64,000 bases of DNA from Paenibacillus shirakamiensis (GTDB lineage Bacteria > Bacillota > Bacilli > Paenibacillales > Paenibacillaceae). The notes below the pieces were generated by a model. That model made no database searches. It was not told the origin of the DNA and saw nothing but the letters and a program-made list of their open reading frames with translations. A program made the position numbers and the translations under genes. Below, piece after piece: positions 53,901 through 62,130 of this stretch. The stretch is from assembly GCF_017874255.1 (NCBI RefSeq), contig NZ_JAGGLD010000003.1, positions 248,001 through 312,000 on the forward strand, in the 5' to 3' direction. The stretch's first letter is position 1, and the number at the start of each line of letters is the position of its first letter.

Positions 53901-54112
53901 AGCGCGACCTGACTTTCTTTCCCTCCGCCCTTCATTTCCGCAAGTTCTTTCAAAATTACCGAAGCTTCTGAAGATGAATATCCATCAGGAACGGACACAT
54001 TTCCTTTCTCCCGTACCAGATCGGTCATTGAAGGCGCTGCAAGCATTAATCCAACCGCTACAATGACCCATACCAGCATGACAAGCCATCTGGTTTTTAG
54101 TATAAATCTCAT
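50948..54112 (-). CDS. MMPL/RND family transporter
   Basis: 1054 residues. Two six-helix halves: first helix about 8-28, a block at 180-340 with GTDYCILLISRF, and a C-terminal block with GIDYSIFLMDRF; a large extracellular region between them carries Gly/Leu/Gln heptad-like repeats (GISQLSGGLSTIESGI, YhgE/Pip-type). Related to Bacillus YdgH. Probably exports lipids or toxic hydrophobic compounds by proton motive force. ATGA overlap with the upstream marR gene shows an operon. Confidence 0.92.
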   Translation of the reverse strand: MRFILKTRWLVMLVWVIVAVGLMLAAPSMTDLVREKGNVSVPDGYSSSEASVILKELAEMKGGGKESQVALVFHQDEAISTAGKQSIQQGIEKLNANKAKLGIDSITDPFSTPDAAEKMISKDGRTILTAIAVNTDQRPVKDIAADIRSSLSSVTVKHYLSGQELINEDNVTSSEQGLKKSEYFTVIFILLILFLMFRSFVAPFIPLLTVGFSYIVSQSIVAFLVDSVNFPLSTYTQIFMVAIMFGIGTDYCILLISRFKEELQHTDDTWEAIVATYRTAGKTVFFSGLAVLVGFSAIGLSKFILYKSAVAVAIGIAVMLVALVTIVPFFMAVLGKKIFWPAKGSLEHKENKLWGAAGSFAIKRPWAAMLVVVICTVPFLITYSGKVSFNSMEEIGEKYESVKAFNIISESFEPGEALPTSIVIKNTERMDNAEYMALAEKISREVSQVDGVSSVRGLSRPTGDEVEDFQLNKQVQTVGEGLGKGNDGLNTIKEGLSKASNSLSENEPKLKEAADSTGKLAAGTEKLKNGISQLSGGLSTIESGIRSGSAGAGQLKQGLSQAKKSAQQLATAQQQLLDSYQKIGKGVGSISGGLSGVNKQLAGIAAGLNGLSTRFTSLESKYPELAKDQDYLTIRGTVTETGKGTEQISAGLKQLQTSLAQASSGLTQANRGLGKVASGQTAFAGGFDQLIAGITKLESGLTQAADGQGQIVGKIPAVVSGLAQIQSGQEQVQNGFNQFSGQISKLTDGLSQSADGIAKVSGGLDTAKNYLTQVGESKTGLSGFYVPAEALNNKDVTKLFDTYLSKDRKIMTLNVVFSDNPYGTKAISEVDQVKAAVSRAVEGTKLSKANIAFGGVTSTFNDLKNISDADYSRTVVLMLAGIFIILVLLFRSIIMPLYLIASLVLTFYTSLGITELIFVKIMGISGISWATPFFGFVILIALGIDYSIFLMDRFNENKHWSATDAILHAMRNMGTVILSAAVILGGTFASMYPSGVMSMLQIATVVLSGLALYSLVILPFFIPVMVKTFGNANWWPFPRKAGTKTGTDSTHLHG

Positions 54113-54561
54113 TTCTCTTGACCTCCGTCTCCCACAATTCGAGCTAATTTCTCAAACGTAACGATAAATGCATCAATCTCTTCCTGACTGAAATGAACCA
54201 AATAGGAGGACACCACCGACTGAACTTGATTGTAGGCGTTATGAAATACGATCGTTCCTTCATCTGTCAAAGATAGATAGACTATTCTTCGATCTTGAAG
54301 ATCCCTAGTACGTTCGATTAATCCCCGATCAACCAAGCGTGTAATCATAGCCGTGATTGAACTTTTACCTACGCAAAATTCATCGGCGAGTTCTGTAGAA
54401 GTTGCAGTACCCTTCGCCCGAATCGAATACATAATCTGAAATTGTTCCAATGTAATATCTGCACCAAAAGCATCTAGAATCTCACTATTCAGCTTCTTCG
54501 TGACCTGAAAAGATGCATTTATATATCTTTCGATAATAACTTTGGACTGTTCCTGGCTCAA
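54109..54561 (-). CDS. MarR family repressor
   Basis: About 150 residues from TTG 54561 with AAGGAG nine bases upstream; a GTG at 54609 with weak ribosome site would add 16. Winged helix: ITLEQFQIMYSIRAKGTATSTELADEFCVGKSSITAMITRLVDRGLIERTRDLQDRRIVYLSLTDEG, a canonical MarR core. Likely controls its own operon with the MMPL transporter. Confidence 0.92.
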   Translation of the reverse strand: MSQEQSKVIIERYINASFQVTKKLNSEILDAFGADITLEQFQIMYSIRAKGTATSTELADEFCVGKSSITAMITRLVDRGLIERTRDLQDRRIVYLSLTDEGTIVFHNAYNQVQSVVSSYLVHFSQEEIDAFIVTFEKLARIVGDGGQEK

Positions 54562-54653
54562 TGCTTCGCGCTCCTTCCTTTCCTTCCCTCGTTCACAACT
54601 AGTATCCACTCATCTAAAATTGGGACAATGATTCTACAGTAAAACAGTTCACC

Positions 54654-54688
54654 TATAGAACTATATAGCGATAAGCAGCCATTGTCAA
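54654..54688 (-). promoter_or_regulatory. marR-MMPL promoter with palindromic operator candidate
   Basis: Minus strand TTGACA (54688-54683), 17 bases, TATAGT (54665-54660). A palindrome TATAG-AA-CTATA (54654-54665) covers the -10, a likely binding site for the encoded MarR protein. Confidence 0.7.
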
Positions 54689-54785
54689 TCCAATATCTTC
54701 CGTATATTGGCATAACAAAAACCCTTCAAATCTGAACAGATTCAAAGGGAAATGTATAGATTACCTAAATATCATTACCTAAAAG

Positions 54786-55223
54786 TTAAGCTTCGTCTGT
54801 AGGGGGTTCCGCTTCATAAGTACACAGATATTGTTCAATCCCAGGGATCTCACTTGGCAGACTAACAACTACGAACCCAATGCTTCGGTAAAAATCCACG
54901 ACCTCTTCATCCACCTTGGCGATCAGACGCTGGGGAGACTGGTCTATTAACAGTTCTAGTACTAACGCGCGCCCATACCCTTGGTCTCTGTGTTCGGGAG
55001 ACACTGCAATATGTTCAATTTGAAAAGTATCGTCCTCAAGTAGCTTGTACCCAATCACCCCTACCCAATCCTCTTCCTGCCGCAGCGCATAAAGCTGATA
55101 AGCTGAATCTATAGTATAGAGATGAGTTGCTGACGCAAGTTCCTCTTCATCGGAATAGACCGCAACTTCAAGTAAAGATGCAATATCCGCACGATTCACA
55201 TATTCTTTTACATCAATTAGCAA
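54786..55223 (-). CDS. GNAT family N-acetyltransferase
   Basis: 145 residues, TTG start behind AGGAGG. GNAT motif A FQIEHIAVSPEHRDQGYGRALVLELL with the acetyl-CoA-binding RDQGYG; motif B near VDEEVVDFYRSIGFVVV. Substrate unknown. Divergent from the 110-residue gene across an intergenic region rich in inverted repeats. Confidence 0.9.
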   Translation of the reverse strand: MLIDVKEYVNRADIASLLEVAVYSDEEELASATHLYTIDSAYQLYALRQEEDWVGVIGYKLLEDDTFQIEHIAVSPEHRDQGYGRALVLELLIDQSPQRLIAKVDEEVVDFYRSIGFVVVSLPSEIPGIEQYLCTYEAEPPTDEA

Positions 55224-55280
55224 TTTGAAATCCTCCTGAATAGATAAGTAATCCCATTCTACTGCAAAAAAAATAAATTG

Positions 55281-55334
55281 TGAAATGCATTAAATTACAG
55301 TTGCATTTCATATAATTCCAAGTATAATACTTGG
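55281..55334 (+). promoter_or_regulatory. promoter with two inverted repeats
   Basis: TTGCAT (55301-55306), 16 bases, TATAAT (55323-55328). One inverted repeat, TGAAATGCA (55281-55289) and TGCATTTCA (55302-55310), overlaps the -35; a second, CCAAGTA-TAA-TACTTGG (55318-55334), covers the -10. Both look like operators; the regulators are unknown. Confidence 0.6.
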
Positions 55335-55360
55335 TATATAACATAATTGAAGGTGAGAAT

Positions 55361-55693
55361 ATGATTCAGACTCCAGTCAAATATAGTACACAGCGGGTAG
55401 ACGATTATCTCGACCTGTTGAATTATGCCAAGCATATGGGTGATCTTTCTTGGCAATTAGATCTCATGGAGACTTTAAAGACACTCCCTGATTTAAGTGA
55501 AGAGGAATTCCGGCAAGCTGCAGAAGATTTACTCTGGAGACAATTCGATGAGGTAAATTCAAAAATGATGGATCTCTTCATTCAAATTCGTAAAAGTGCA
55601 GATGAGACCACCAAACAATTGCTTCTAGAAAAAATGTGGGATTTGAAGCGGGAGAGAATTTCACTATCCCAAAAAATAAAAGCAAAACAGTAA
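55361..55693 (+). CDS. 110-residue helical protein of unknown function
   Basis: Start at ATG 55361 with GAAGGTGAG upstream. Entirely helical, charged: KYSTQRVDDYLDLLNYAKHM, DLSWQLDLMETLKTL, FRQAAEDLLWRQFDEVNSKM and a basic tail RERISLSQKIKAKQ. No membrane or catalytic motif. Could be a small regulatory or adaptor protein; strong promoter architecture suggests tight control. Confidence 0.6.
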   Translation: MIQTPVKYSTQRVDDYLDLLNYAKHMGDLSWQLDLMETLKTLPDLSEEEFRQAAEDLLWRQFDEVNSKMMDLFIQIRKSADETTKQLLLEKMWDLKRERISLSQKIKAKQ

Positions 55694-55846
55694 TCCATAA
55701 CATATATATGTATAAAACAAAAACAGGCATGCAGTTGGTCTGCTTTGCCTGATGACATGAGTATCTTGGTAATTTTGGGGATTACCTCGACACTGAATTT
55801 TTAGATTTGAGTAATGATAGCTTTACCGGTAATATTGCAGATTACA

Positions 55847-56065
55847 TTACATGGATGTTTGTTTCATCTCACGCATCATTGTCATCATCATGGTCATCAT
55901 TTCATCACAGTCTTGCATTTTGTTCATCATCATGTCCATATCCATACCCATGTCCATCATGTTCATTTCGGAGCAACAATTCATCATCATCTTCATGCTG
56001 TTCATTTTGCTCATCATATCTTCCATACACATGTTCATCATCATTTGCATGCACATTTTTTCCAT
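55847..56065 (-). CDS. extremely methionine-rich 72-residue protein
   Basis: ATG 56065 behind GGGAGGCGAGACAAA. 34 of 72 residues are Met and 5 are Cys (C5, C13, C30, C31, C53). The remaining residues are Asp, Glu, Asn, Gln, Ser, Thr, Lys, Arg and Gly; there is no Ala, Val, Ile, Leu, Pro, His or aromatic residue. Sections read MCMQMMMNMCMEDMMSKM and MNMMDMGMDMDMMMNKM. No signal peptide. Soft-metal (Cu(I)/Ag(I)) binding or oxidant scavenging is an inference from composition. The opposite strand is His-rich only because ATG reads CAT there. Confidence 0.65.
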   Translation of the reverse strand: MEKMCMQMMMNMCMEDMMSKMNSMKMMMNCCSEMNMMDMGMDMDMMMNKMQDCDEMMTMMMTMMREMKQTSM

Positions 56066-56132
56066 TTTGTCTCGCCTCCCTTCCTTTATTTTCCTCTGCC
56101 TATTTCAAAATACTACACTTTCTTCCTAAAAG

Positions 56133-56158
56133 CAATAGTTTCTAGAAAATAACTATTG
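56133..56158. promoter_or_regulatory. inverted repeat upstream of the Met-rich gene
   Basis: CAATAGTT (56133-56140) and AACTATTG (56151-56158) are perfect complements 10 bases apart, 68 bases upstream of the Met-rich start. On the plus strand a TCTTTTTT run follows, so it could be a terminator in that direction or an operator for the minus-strand gene. Confidence 0.45.
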
Positions 56159-56252
56159 TCTTTTTTGTTTTTCCATAGTATAATACCACCTTTTCTGATT
56201 TATCCTGTAGGCTTTAAGGGTGCAAGGATTCAAATTCCAAATAAAAATAAAA

Positions 56253-56275
56253 AACCAGCCTTGTAGTGGCTGGTT
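56253..56275 (-). terminator. terminator after rpiA
   Basis: AACCAGCC/GGCTGGTT with a seven-base loop followed by TTTTATTTTTATTT on the minus strand. Confidence 0.85.
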
Positions 56276-56290
56276 TGTATAAGCAAGAAG

Positions 56291-56968
56291 CTATTTTTTC
56301 TCTATAACTTCTGTATGACCATCAGCAAAACCTAGAACTAGGGTCTGCGTAATGTCAATGAATAGTCCATGCTCCACAACGCCTGTGACATGATCAAGTT
56401 CCTGCGCCAAAAGCGCAGCATCTTCAATTCGGCCAAAAGCCGCATCCACAATGTAGTTCCCGTTATCCGTCACATACAGTTGATTCGTATCTTGCTGTCT
56501 TAGCTGGAAGTCTGCAGGATACAAGGAACGGAGCTTACGAAGCGTCCATTCATAACTAAAAGGAACAATTTCAATAGGAAGTTTGAATACACCTAATTGA
56601 TCTACCTTCTTGCTATCATCGGCAACGACAATAAAATGATCAGCTTGTAGAGCTACAAGCTTTTCTCTTAAGAGCGCTCCGCCGCCACCTTTAATGAGCT
56701 GCAATTCATGATCTACTTCATCCGCACCATCAATAGCTAAATCCAACCGATCTACTTGAGCTGCTTCAATCATAGGGATGTGATACTTGCGTGCTAGCTC
56801 CTCCGATGCTGAAGAAGTAGCGATAGCTTGAATTAACAATCCTTCCGCCACGCGTTGCCCTAACCTCTCAATTGCCCAGTAAGCTGTAGATCCCGTTCCT
56901 AGCCCTACCGTCATGCCATCTTTAACCCAATCTGCGGCCAGATATCCTGCTGCCTGCTTCCCATTCAT
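56291..56968 (-). CDS. rpiA: ribose-5-phosphate isomerase A
   Basis: 225 residues from ATG 56968 (NGKQAAGYLAADWVKDGMTV), AGGAGG eight bases upstream; 11 upstream codons dropped. Family motifs GLGTGSTAYWAIERL, LDLAIDGADEVD with catalytic Asp, and LIKGGGGALLREK. Interconverts ribose-5-P and ribulose-5-P in the pentose phosphate pathway. Monocistronic. Confidence 0.96.
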   Translation of the reverse strand: MNGKQAAGYLAADWVKDGMTVGLGTGSTAYWAIERLGQRVAEGLLIQAIATSSASEELARKYHIPMIEAAQVDRLDLAIDGADEVDHELQLIKGGGGALLREKLVALQADHFIVVADDSKKVDQLGVFKLPIEIVPFSYEWTLRKLRSLYPADFQLRQQDTNQLYVTDNGNYIVDAAFGRIEDAALLAQELDHVTGVVEHGLFIDITQTLVLGFADGHTEVIEKK

Positions 56969-57090
56969 TAGCATAGCCTCCTGATATGTATACTCTATCA
57001 TCTATCATAACAAATGTTCCTATCGTCTGATAGCCTTTTCATTAAAAGCAAAACAGCCTCTCCGCTAAAGGACAGACTGTTCTACCTTAA

Positions 57091-58338
57091 CTAGGCAGGC
57101 CGAGGCTTCGGATTCGACTTAGAATCGGCCTCTTTTCCTCCCCCATCTTTGTCCGGCTTGACCGCGCACAAGATAAGAATTACGGCAAGCAAGGATACTC
57201 CACCGATCACAAAAAACATGGTCATATGACTGGTCTTAACCAACACCGACACAACCGGGGGACCCAAAGCTACACCTATGAAGCGCATACTACTATACAG
57301 TGAAGTGATCGTTCCTCTTGCTTCCTTTTCAATTCCCTCCGTTATAAGAGCATCTGTACATGGAAGAACAATACCAATACCCGCCCCGCATATAATCAAG
57401 CAAGAAATGACGAAATAAATATGATTGAACATACTGATGCCGAATAAAGCCCCTGTGGACAAAATCATTCCAGCTACGCTGCACCACTTCATCAGCACTT
57501 TATTTTTGCCTATTTTTTTTCCAGTAATATACGATGCCAGACATAGTGCAGCTAAGGGAATAGCAAGAACAAGACCTTTCACTACTCCCTTCAGATGATG
57601 CTTGCTCTCCAATTGTTCTGACAAGTAAAATAAAACGCCGAACAACAAAAACATACAAATTCCACCGATGGCAAAGATGGCATACAGCCAGCGTCCCTTT
57701 ATTTTTAAAATCTTTTTGACCCCTTTAAGAAACGTGCGTAAGGATGGTGGATCTTCTTTTCGGGGAGGAGACTTCACTAAGAAAATCACTAAGCCAAGTG
57801 CCACCAAACATAACAGCGGAATAGCTAAAAATGGGAGATACCAAAGCCACAATCCAAGTGCAGCACCTAGAATCGGACTCAGCACTTTACCGAATGTATT
57901 GGATGTCTCGATGAGACCCAGACTTTTACTTACATCGTCTTCATTCTCGAACATGTCCCCTACTAAGGGAATGACAATGGGGAAAGCACCCGCAGCTCCA
58001 ATTCCCTGTAACAAACGTCCAGCGAGTATAATCCAATATACCGTCATACCCTCCCCAATCCATGAGGCAAGGCCAGATAAAGCACCTCCAAGACCGGTAA
58101 TAATTAAGCTAGGGATAATAACCGCTTTTCTTCCGAATTTATCCGATAAATATCCCGCAATAGGAATAAGTAAAATGGCAACGACACCATACACGGTGAT
58201 TAACATACTGACTTCAAATGAACTAATATGAAGTTGTCTCGCAATTTGAGGAAGTATGGGAATAAGCATCGAATTGCCAAGAGTCATAATCAGCGGTATG
58301 GAGGCAAGTGCGAGTAGACTCCCTTTTTTGTTATCCAT
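57091..58338 (-). CDS. MFS transporter (drug/proton antiporter type)
   Basis: 415 residues, 12 helices. Motif A between helices 2 and 3: GYLSDKFGRKAVII; helix 4/5 region GRLLQGIGAAGAFPIV; motif C-like GAALGLWLWYLPF. C-terminal hydrophilic tail DKDGGGKEADSKSNPKPRPA. Resembles multidrug efflux proteins of the DHA1 group; substrate unknown. No local regulator gene is visible. Confidence 0.88.
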   Translation of the reverse strand: MDNKKGSLLALASIPLIMTLGNSMLIPILPQIARQLHISSFEVSMLITVYGVVAILLIPIAGYLSDKFGRKAVIIPSLIITGLGGALSGLASWIGEGMTVYWIILAGRLLQGIGAAGAFPIVIPLVGDMFENEDDVSKSLGLIETSNTFGKVLSPILGAALGLWLWYLPFLAIPLLCLVALGLVIFLVKSPPRKEDPPSLRTFLKGVKKILKIKGRWLYAIFAIGGICMFLLFGVLFYLSEQLESKHHLKGVVKGLVLAIPLAALCLASYITGKKIGKNKVLMKWCSVAGMILSTGALFGISMFNHIYFVISCLIICGAGIGIVLPCTDALITEGIEKEARGTITSLYSSMRFIGVALGPPVVSVLVKTSHMTMFFVIGGVSLLAVILILCAVKPDKDGGGKEADSKSNPKPRPA

Positions 58339-58421
58339 CCCAACACCACCACCTCTCGGCTTCCAAGTAAAGATTGGAACTCTACATAGTGTGGTTATTT
58401 TCGTGTGGAAATATTCGAAGA

Positions 58422-60773
58422 TTACATCTCATCTATCCTTACATAATCCTGATTGCGTGCAGACAGGATGAACGGGCTAGGTTGTCCTAGCGAGTAAATG
58501 TGGAGCCAATGCATTGCTCTCGTACATGCTGTATAAAATAGCTTTCGCTCCGTCTCCCGAGCGTATATTTCTTCAGACCCATTATAGATAAGAACAGCAT
58601 CGAACTCCACTCCCTTAGCTAAATAGGCCGGGATAATATGTATCCCTTGCTCGAATGACATCGTTGTTTTTTTAATGAGTTTGACGGGCACCTGCTCATG
58701 TAAAGCGGTATAGGCTTCTTCTGCCTCTGCTGCCGTTTTACATATCACAGCAATCGTCTCATAATCCTCCCTCTTTAGGCGTTGAATTTCATTGATAATT
58801 TGAGCTTGAAGTTGCTCTTTATTCCCAACTATTTCTACAACAGGAAGCTCTCCACGTCGATTGAAAGGAATAATATGCTCTCCACCTGAAATCATAGCCT
58901 TCGTAAAGTTCACAATCTCTTGCGTCGAACGATAACTCCGCGTTAACGTAATTTCTTCGCTTTCCTCAGGACCATATAGATCTTGAAGCACGGAGGATTG
59001 CTGAAGCACAGAGGCATGAACATAAATAGCTTGATTCAGATCCCCCAACGCCGTCATACGCGCTCTAGGGAACAGATGTTTCAAGAAATAAAGCTGAAAT
59101 GGAGAATAATCTTGTACTTCATCAATAAAGACATGCCGAATGTTGGTATTAGAACGGAAGCCAAGGATCATTTCCTTCAAATACAGCATTGGAGTTGCAT
59201 CTTCATAAGCCAGGTTGCCTTGACGCAGATGATCTAAAGTGAAGCTACAAATATCTGCCCATTCCTCAGGGAGAGGGCGGTCACTCAGTTTGGCTATATG
59301 TTCAGAGGAATCAAATAATGTAGCGTACATCTTCTTAGTGTCCACAAAACGAATGCCCTTGACCCATTTGCGCAGAGGTTTCAGTCTAGAGCTAACCAAC
59401 ATTTTTGCCAAAATGATATGTTCATCTTCAAAGTCAGAAAAGGTATCCCCTTTTCCTCTTTTTTTCCTGCGCATCCGTCGATATGCGCGCTGATATTCCT
59501 CTTTATCCAGCAATTGCAATTGTTCTTCTACCCATGGCTTCTTCAGTTCCTTGCGAGCGAATTCCGATAGTGCTTTCAAGAGCCAATCCTTCAAAAGTTC
59601 ACAACGATTAGACAAGCGTACAGAGGGATCAAACGCATAGAATTTCGCTTCAATATCCGCCGCGGAGACGATTTCTTGCCCCTGAAATCGTAAAGGCCTG
59701 AACTGCATCCCTGTGTGCTCCAGAAGTTCCTTATATCGATTGAGCACATGATAAAATTGCTGGGAAGATTTGTACTGAATGCCTGCGATACGAGCGGTAT
59801 ACCCTTTTTTTTCATAAGAGGATAAGACATATTCCATCTGAATAAACGGATCTTCAAGTTGATATTCCCTTCCGATGCGATGTTCCAAATACTCTTGGAA
59901 CGTAGTCTGTCTCATGTTCTCTTCGCCAAGCTCTGGCAGCACGGTAGAAACGTAACTATTGAACATTGGATTCGGCGAGAACAAAATAACCTGATCCGCT
60001 GTCAATTGCTCCCGATATCTATACAGTAGATAGGCTACACGTTGCAGGGCTGCCGAGGTTTTACCGCTTCCAGCAGCACCTTGCACAATCAGTATTCGGC
60101 TTCGATCATTCCGAATAATTCGGTTCTGCTCCTGCTGGATGGTAGCTACGATACTTTTCATCTGAGCGTCTGACGTCCGGCTGAGAACTTGTTGGAGCAA
60201 TTCATCTCCAATGGTCACCCCTGTATCGAACATAAACTTAATATGCCCATCTCGAATAACATATTGCCGTTTCAGCTCAATCGTACCGCTAATTTGACCT
60301 GAAGGCGTGTGATACGACGCTGGCCCTGGAGTACTGTCATAATATAAGTTCGATATAGGTGCACGCCAATCGTAGACAAGGAAATGCTCATCTTTCTTGT
60401 CCAAGAGGGAGGCTATTCCTAAATATACAGCTTCTCCGGGTTCACCTTTCTCGGTAAAGTCGATACGTCCAAAATAAGGGGATTGATGCAATCTTTTCAT
60501 TTTGCTGAGTTCTGCGTAGGCATGTAAATGGCTTCTCTCCCGATCCGAGAGGATCTCCGATTGTTGACGCATACTCGTAGAAGTCTCACCCACATCATCC
60601 GACTCGCTGAAATTCATCGTAACTTCATCCCAGAAGTCTTTACGCATCTCTACCACATCGCCTCGGACGGATCCTACTTCCTGTTCCAATTTGCGAATGC
60701 GTCCTTCAATAAGCTGAGTAACTTCCTTAACACGGGTCTGTTCTTCCTGCCAATCCTGATCCGTCATGCTCAA
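58422..60773 (-). CDS. helD: HelD RNA polymerase recycling helicase
   Basis: 783 residues. N-terminal coiled coil (about 1-60) that inserts into RNA polymerase, then UvrD-like core with Walker A VQGAAGSGKTSAALQRVAYL, motif II VFIDEVQDYSPFQ, motif III TALGDLNQAIY and motif IV-VI LTRSYRSTQEIVNFT...KGVEFDAVLIYN. In Bacillus HelD releases stalled polymerase. TTG or the ATG two codons later is the start (AAAGGGTGA upstream). Confidence 0.93.
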   Translation of the reverse strand: MSMTDQDWQEEQTRVKEVTQLIEGRIRKLEQEVGSVRGDVVEMRKDFWDEVTMNFSESDDVGETSTSMRQQSEILSDRERSHLHAYAELSKMKRLHQSPYFGRIDFTEKGEPGEAVYLGIASLLDKKDEHFLVYDWRAPISNLYYDSTPGPASYHTPSGQISGTIELKRQYVIRDGHIKFMFDTGVTIGDELLQQVLSRTSDAQMKSIVATIQQEQNRIIRNDRSRILIVQGAAGSGKTSAALQRVAYLLYRYREQLTADQVILFSPNPMFNSYVSTVLPELGEENMRQTTFQEYLEHRIGREYQLEDPFIQMEYVLSSYEKKGYTARIAGIQYKSSQQFYHVLNRYKELLEHTGMQFRPLRFQGQEIVSAADIEAKFYAFDPSVRLSNRCELLKDWLLKALSEFARKELKKPWVEEQLQLLDKEEYQRAYRRMRRKKRGKGDTFSDFEDEHIILAKMLVSSRLKPLRKWVKGIRFVDTKKMYATLFDSSEHIAKLSDRPLPEEWADICSFTLDHLRQGNLAYEDATPMLYLKEMILGFRSNTNIRHVFIDEVQDYSPFQLYFLKHLFPRARMTALGDLNQAIYVHASVLQQSSVLQDLYGPEESEEITLTRSYRSTQEIVNFTKAMISGGEHIIPFNRRGELPVVEIVGNKEQLQAQIINEIQRLKREDYETIAVICKTAAEAEEAYTALHEQVPVKLIKKTTMSFEQGIHIIPAYLAKGVEFDAVLIYNGSEEIYARETERKLFYTACTRAMHWLHIYSLGQPSPFILSARNQDYVRIDEM

Positions 60774-60939
60774 TGCGATTCACCCTTTCATCCTTGCAAA
60801 TACGATAGTTGACTTTATTTCTAATACATGATAAAATAGAATTAGGTTAATTATAATTTTATATATTAATTTTAACACATATATCTAGTTTACCTTTATT
60901 TAGCTATCAAAGCAAATACATGAGCATATTCAATCGTTA

Positions 60940-60965
60940 AAAGTCCCGCCTAATGGCGGGACTTT
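60940..60965. terminator. terminator after the exporter gene
   Basis: AAAGTCCCGCC/GGCGGGACTTT (11 bp) with loop TAAT and T runs on both sides. Confidence 0.9.
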
Positions 60966-60985
60966 TTTTAGTATATACAGTTCAC

Positions 60986-62020
60986 TTACGTCATACCCTG
61001 TTCTTCCATAACTAATGGCGAATGGTCCGCTAGTCGATTCAACCGCTCTAACTGATGTCCATAGTCATACATTTCAGCAGAGACAATCGATAAACGTAAT
61101 ATGCCAATCTTTTTCTCTGCATAATGCTCGTGCATTTTCCGAAGGAACTCATCGTTATCTTTTTCTAGAAGATCTGCTTCCAGATAATTCGGCTTCAACT
61201 TATCATCAAATTTCAGCAAAATATGTTCATGGAACCGAATAAGTCGCTCCAGATGTGCATCAAAATCCTGGTTTAGTTGCTCTGGTCGATCCGCTTGAAA
61301 ATAATGCTGTTCTACAGCATCTAACACTTCATATCCCTTGCGAAGCGTCTTGAGCATCTGTTTGTAGACCACAAGCTGACGACTTTCGCTGAATTTAGGT
61401 TTCTTCAGCTTCTTCAGATCTTCTTCCATAAGCTTAAATTTATCGCTGAGTGAATTAATCGCATCTTCCAGCCCCCGCTTCTCATTTCGGAATACATTCT
61501 CCCTGATTTCATCGGAGATGACCGTCCGCATCAGCAGACTGAGCTTGTCAAAGATATGTCGCACCTGCCCCACGAATTGAACGCGAGGTTTTGGAGGAAA
61601 AAGCAGCAAATTAATTAAAAAGGCTGAAAGAATGCCAACTAAACTCAATGAGAAACGAGTAAGAGCGAACTGCCACTGTCCTGAAGCTTCCATCACCGCC
61701 ACTACAGTTACAAGTGTAAGCCCAATCGTATCCCCCATATTTAATTTAAGACAAATCATAATAACGACGACGCATACCAGTCCCACGGCAATAGGTTCTT
61801 TGGAGAACACCATTCCTGCTAATAATGCAATGATCGCACCCAGCGTATTCGTCTGTAACTGTTCAATTAAATATCTCCACGAACGGTAGATGGAGGGCTG
61901 CATAGCAAATATCGCAGCTACAGCAGCGATTACGGGTGAAGTCAGATGAAACCATTCCGTAATATATAAGGCCAATGTCACAGCAATACCCGTCTTCAGC
62001 ATTCTAGCTCCAAAAGTCAC
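60986..62020 (-). CDS. aromatic acid exporter family membrane protein
   Basis: About 344 residues from GTG 62020, five bases after AGGAGGTG (frame opens two codons earlier inside the ribosome site). Four to five N-terminal helices (ITEWFHLTSPVIAAVAAIFA, NTLGAIIALLAGMVF, VGLVCVVVIMICLKLN, FSLSLVGILSAFLINLLLFPP) and a soluble helical C-terminal domain (about 150-346). Matches the ArAE_1/DUF939 (YqjA) family; in relatives linked to efflux. Confidence 0.88.
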   Translation of the reverse strand: MTFGARMLKTGIAVTLALYITEWFHLTSPVIAAVAAIFAMQPSIYRSWRYLIEQLQTNTLGAIIALLAGMVFSKEPIAVGLVCVVVIMICLKLNMGDTIGLTLVTVVAVMEASGQWQFALTRFSLSLVGILSAFLINLLLFPPKPRVQFVGQVRHIFDKLSLLMRTVISDEIRENVFRNEKRGLEDAINSLSDKFKLMEEDLKKLKKPKFSESRQLVVYKQMLKTLRKGYEVLDAVEQHYFQADRPEQLNQDFDAHLERLIRFHEHILLKFDDKLKPNYLEADLLEKDNDEFLRKMHEHYAEKKIGILRLSIVSAEMYDYGHQLERLNRLADHSPLVMEEQGMT

Positions 62021-62130
62021 AGCCACACCTCCTGTCCTTAGATTGTTTGATTTTGCTATGTTTTGTCGAGACTAAAGTGTACCCGGAAAATTAATTGCCG
62101 TACCACACTTACATCAAAGAGGTGAATGTT

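Noticed and set aside
55814..56152. Plus-strand His-rich ORF (112 codons)
   Set aside because: Histidine CAT codons are the reverse complement of the ATG codons of the Met-rich gene, and this frame lacks a good ribosome site, while the minus strand has a strong one.
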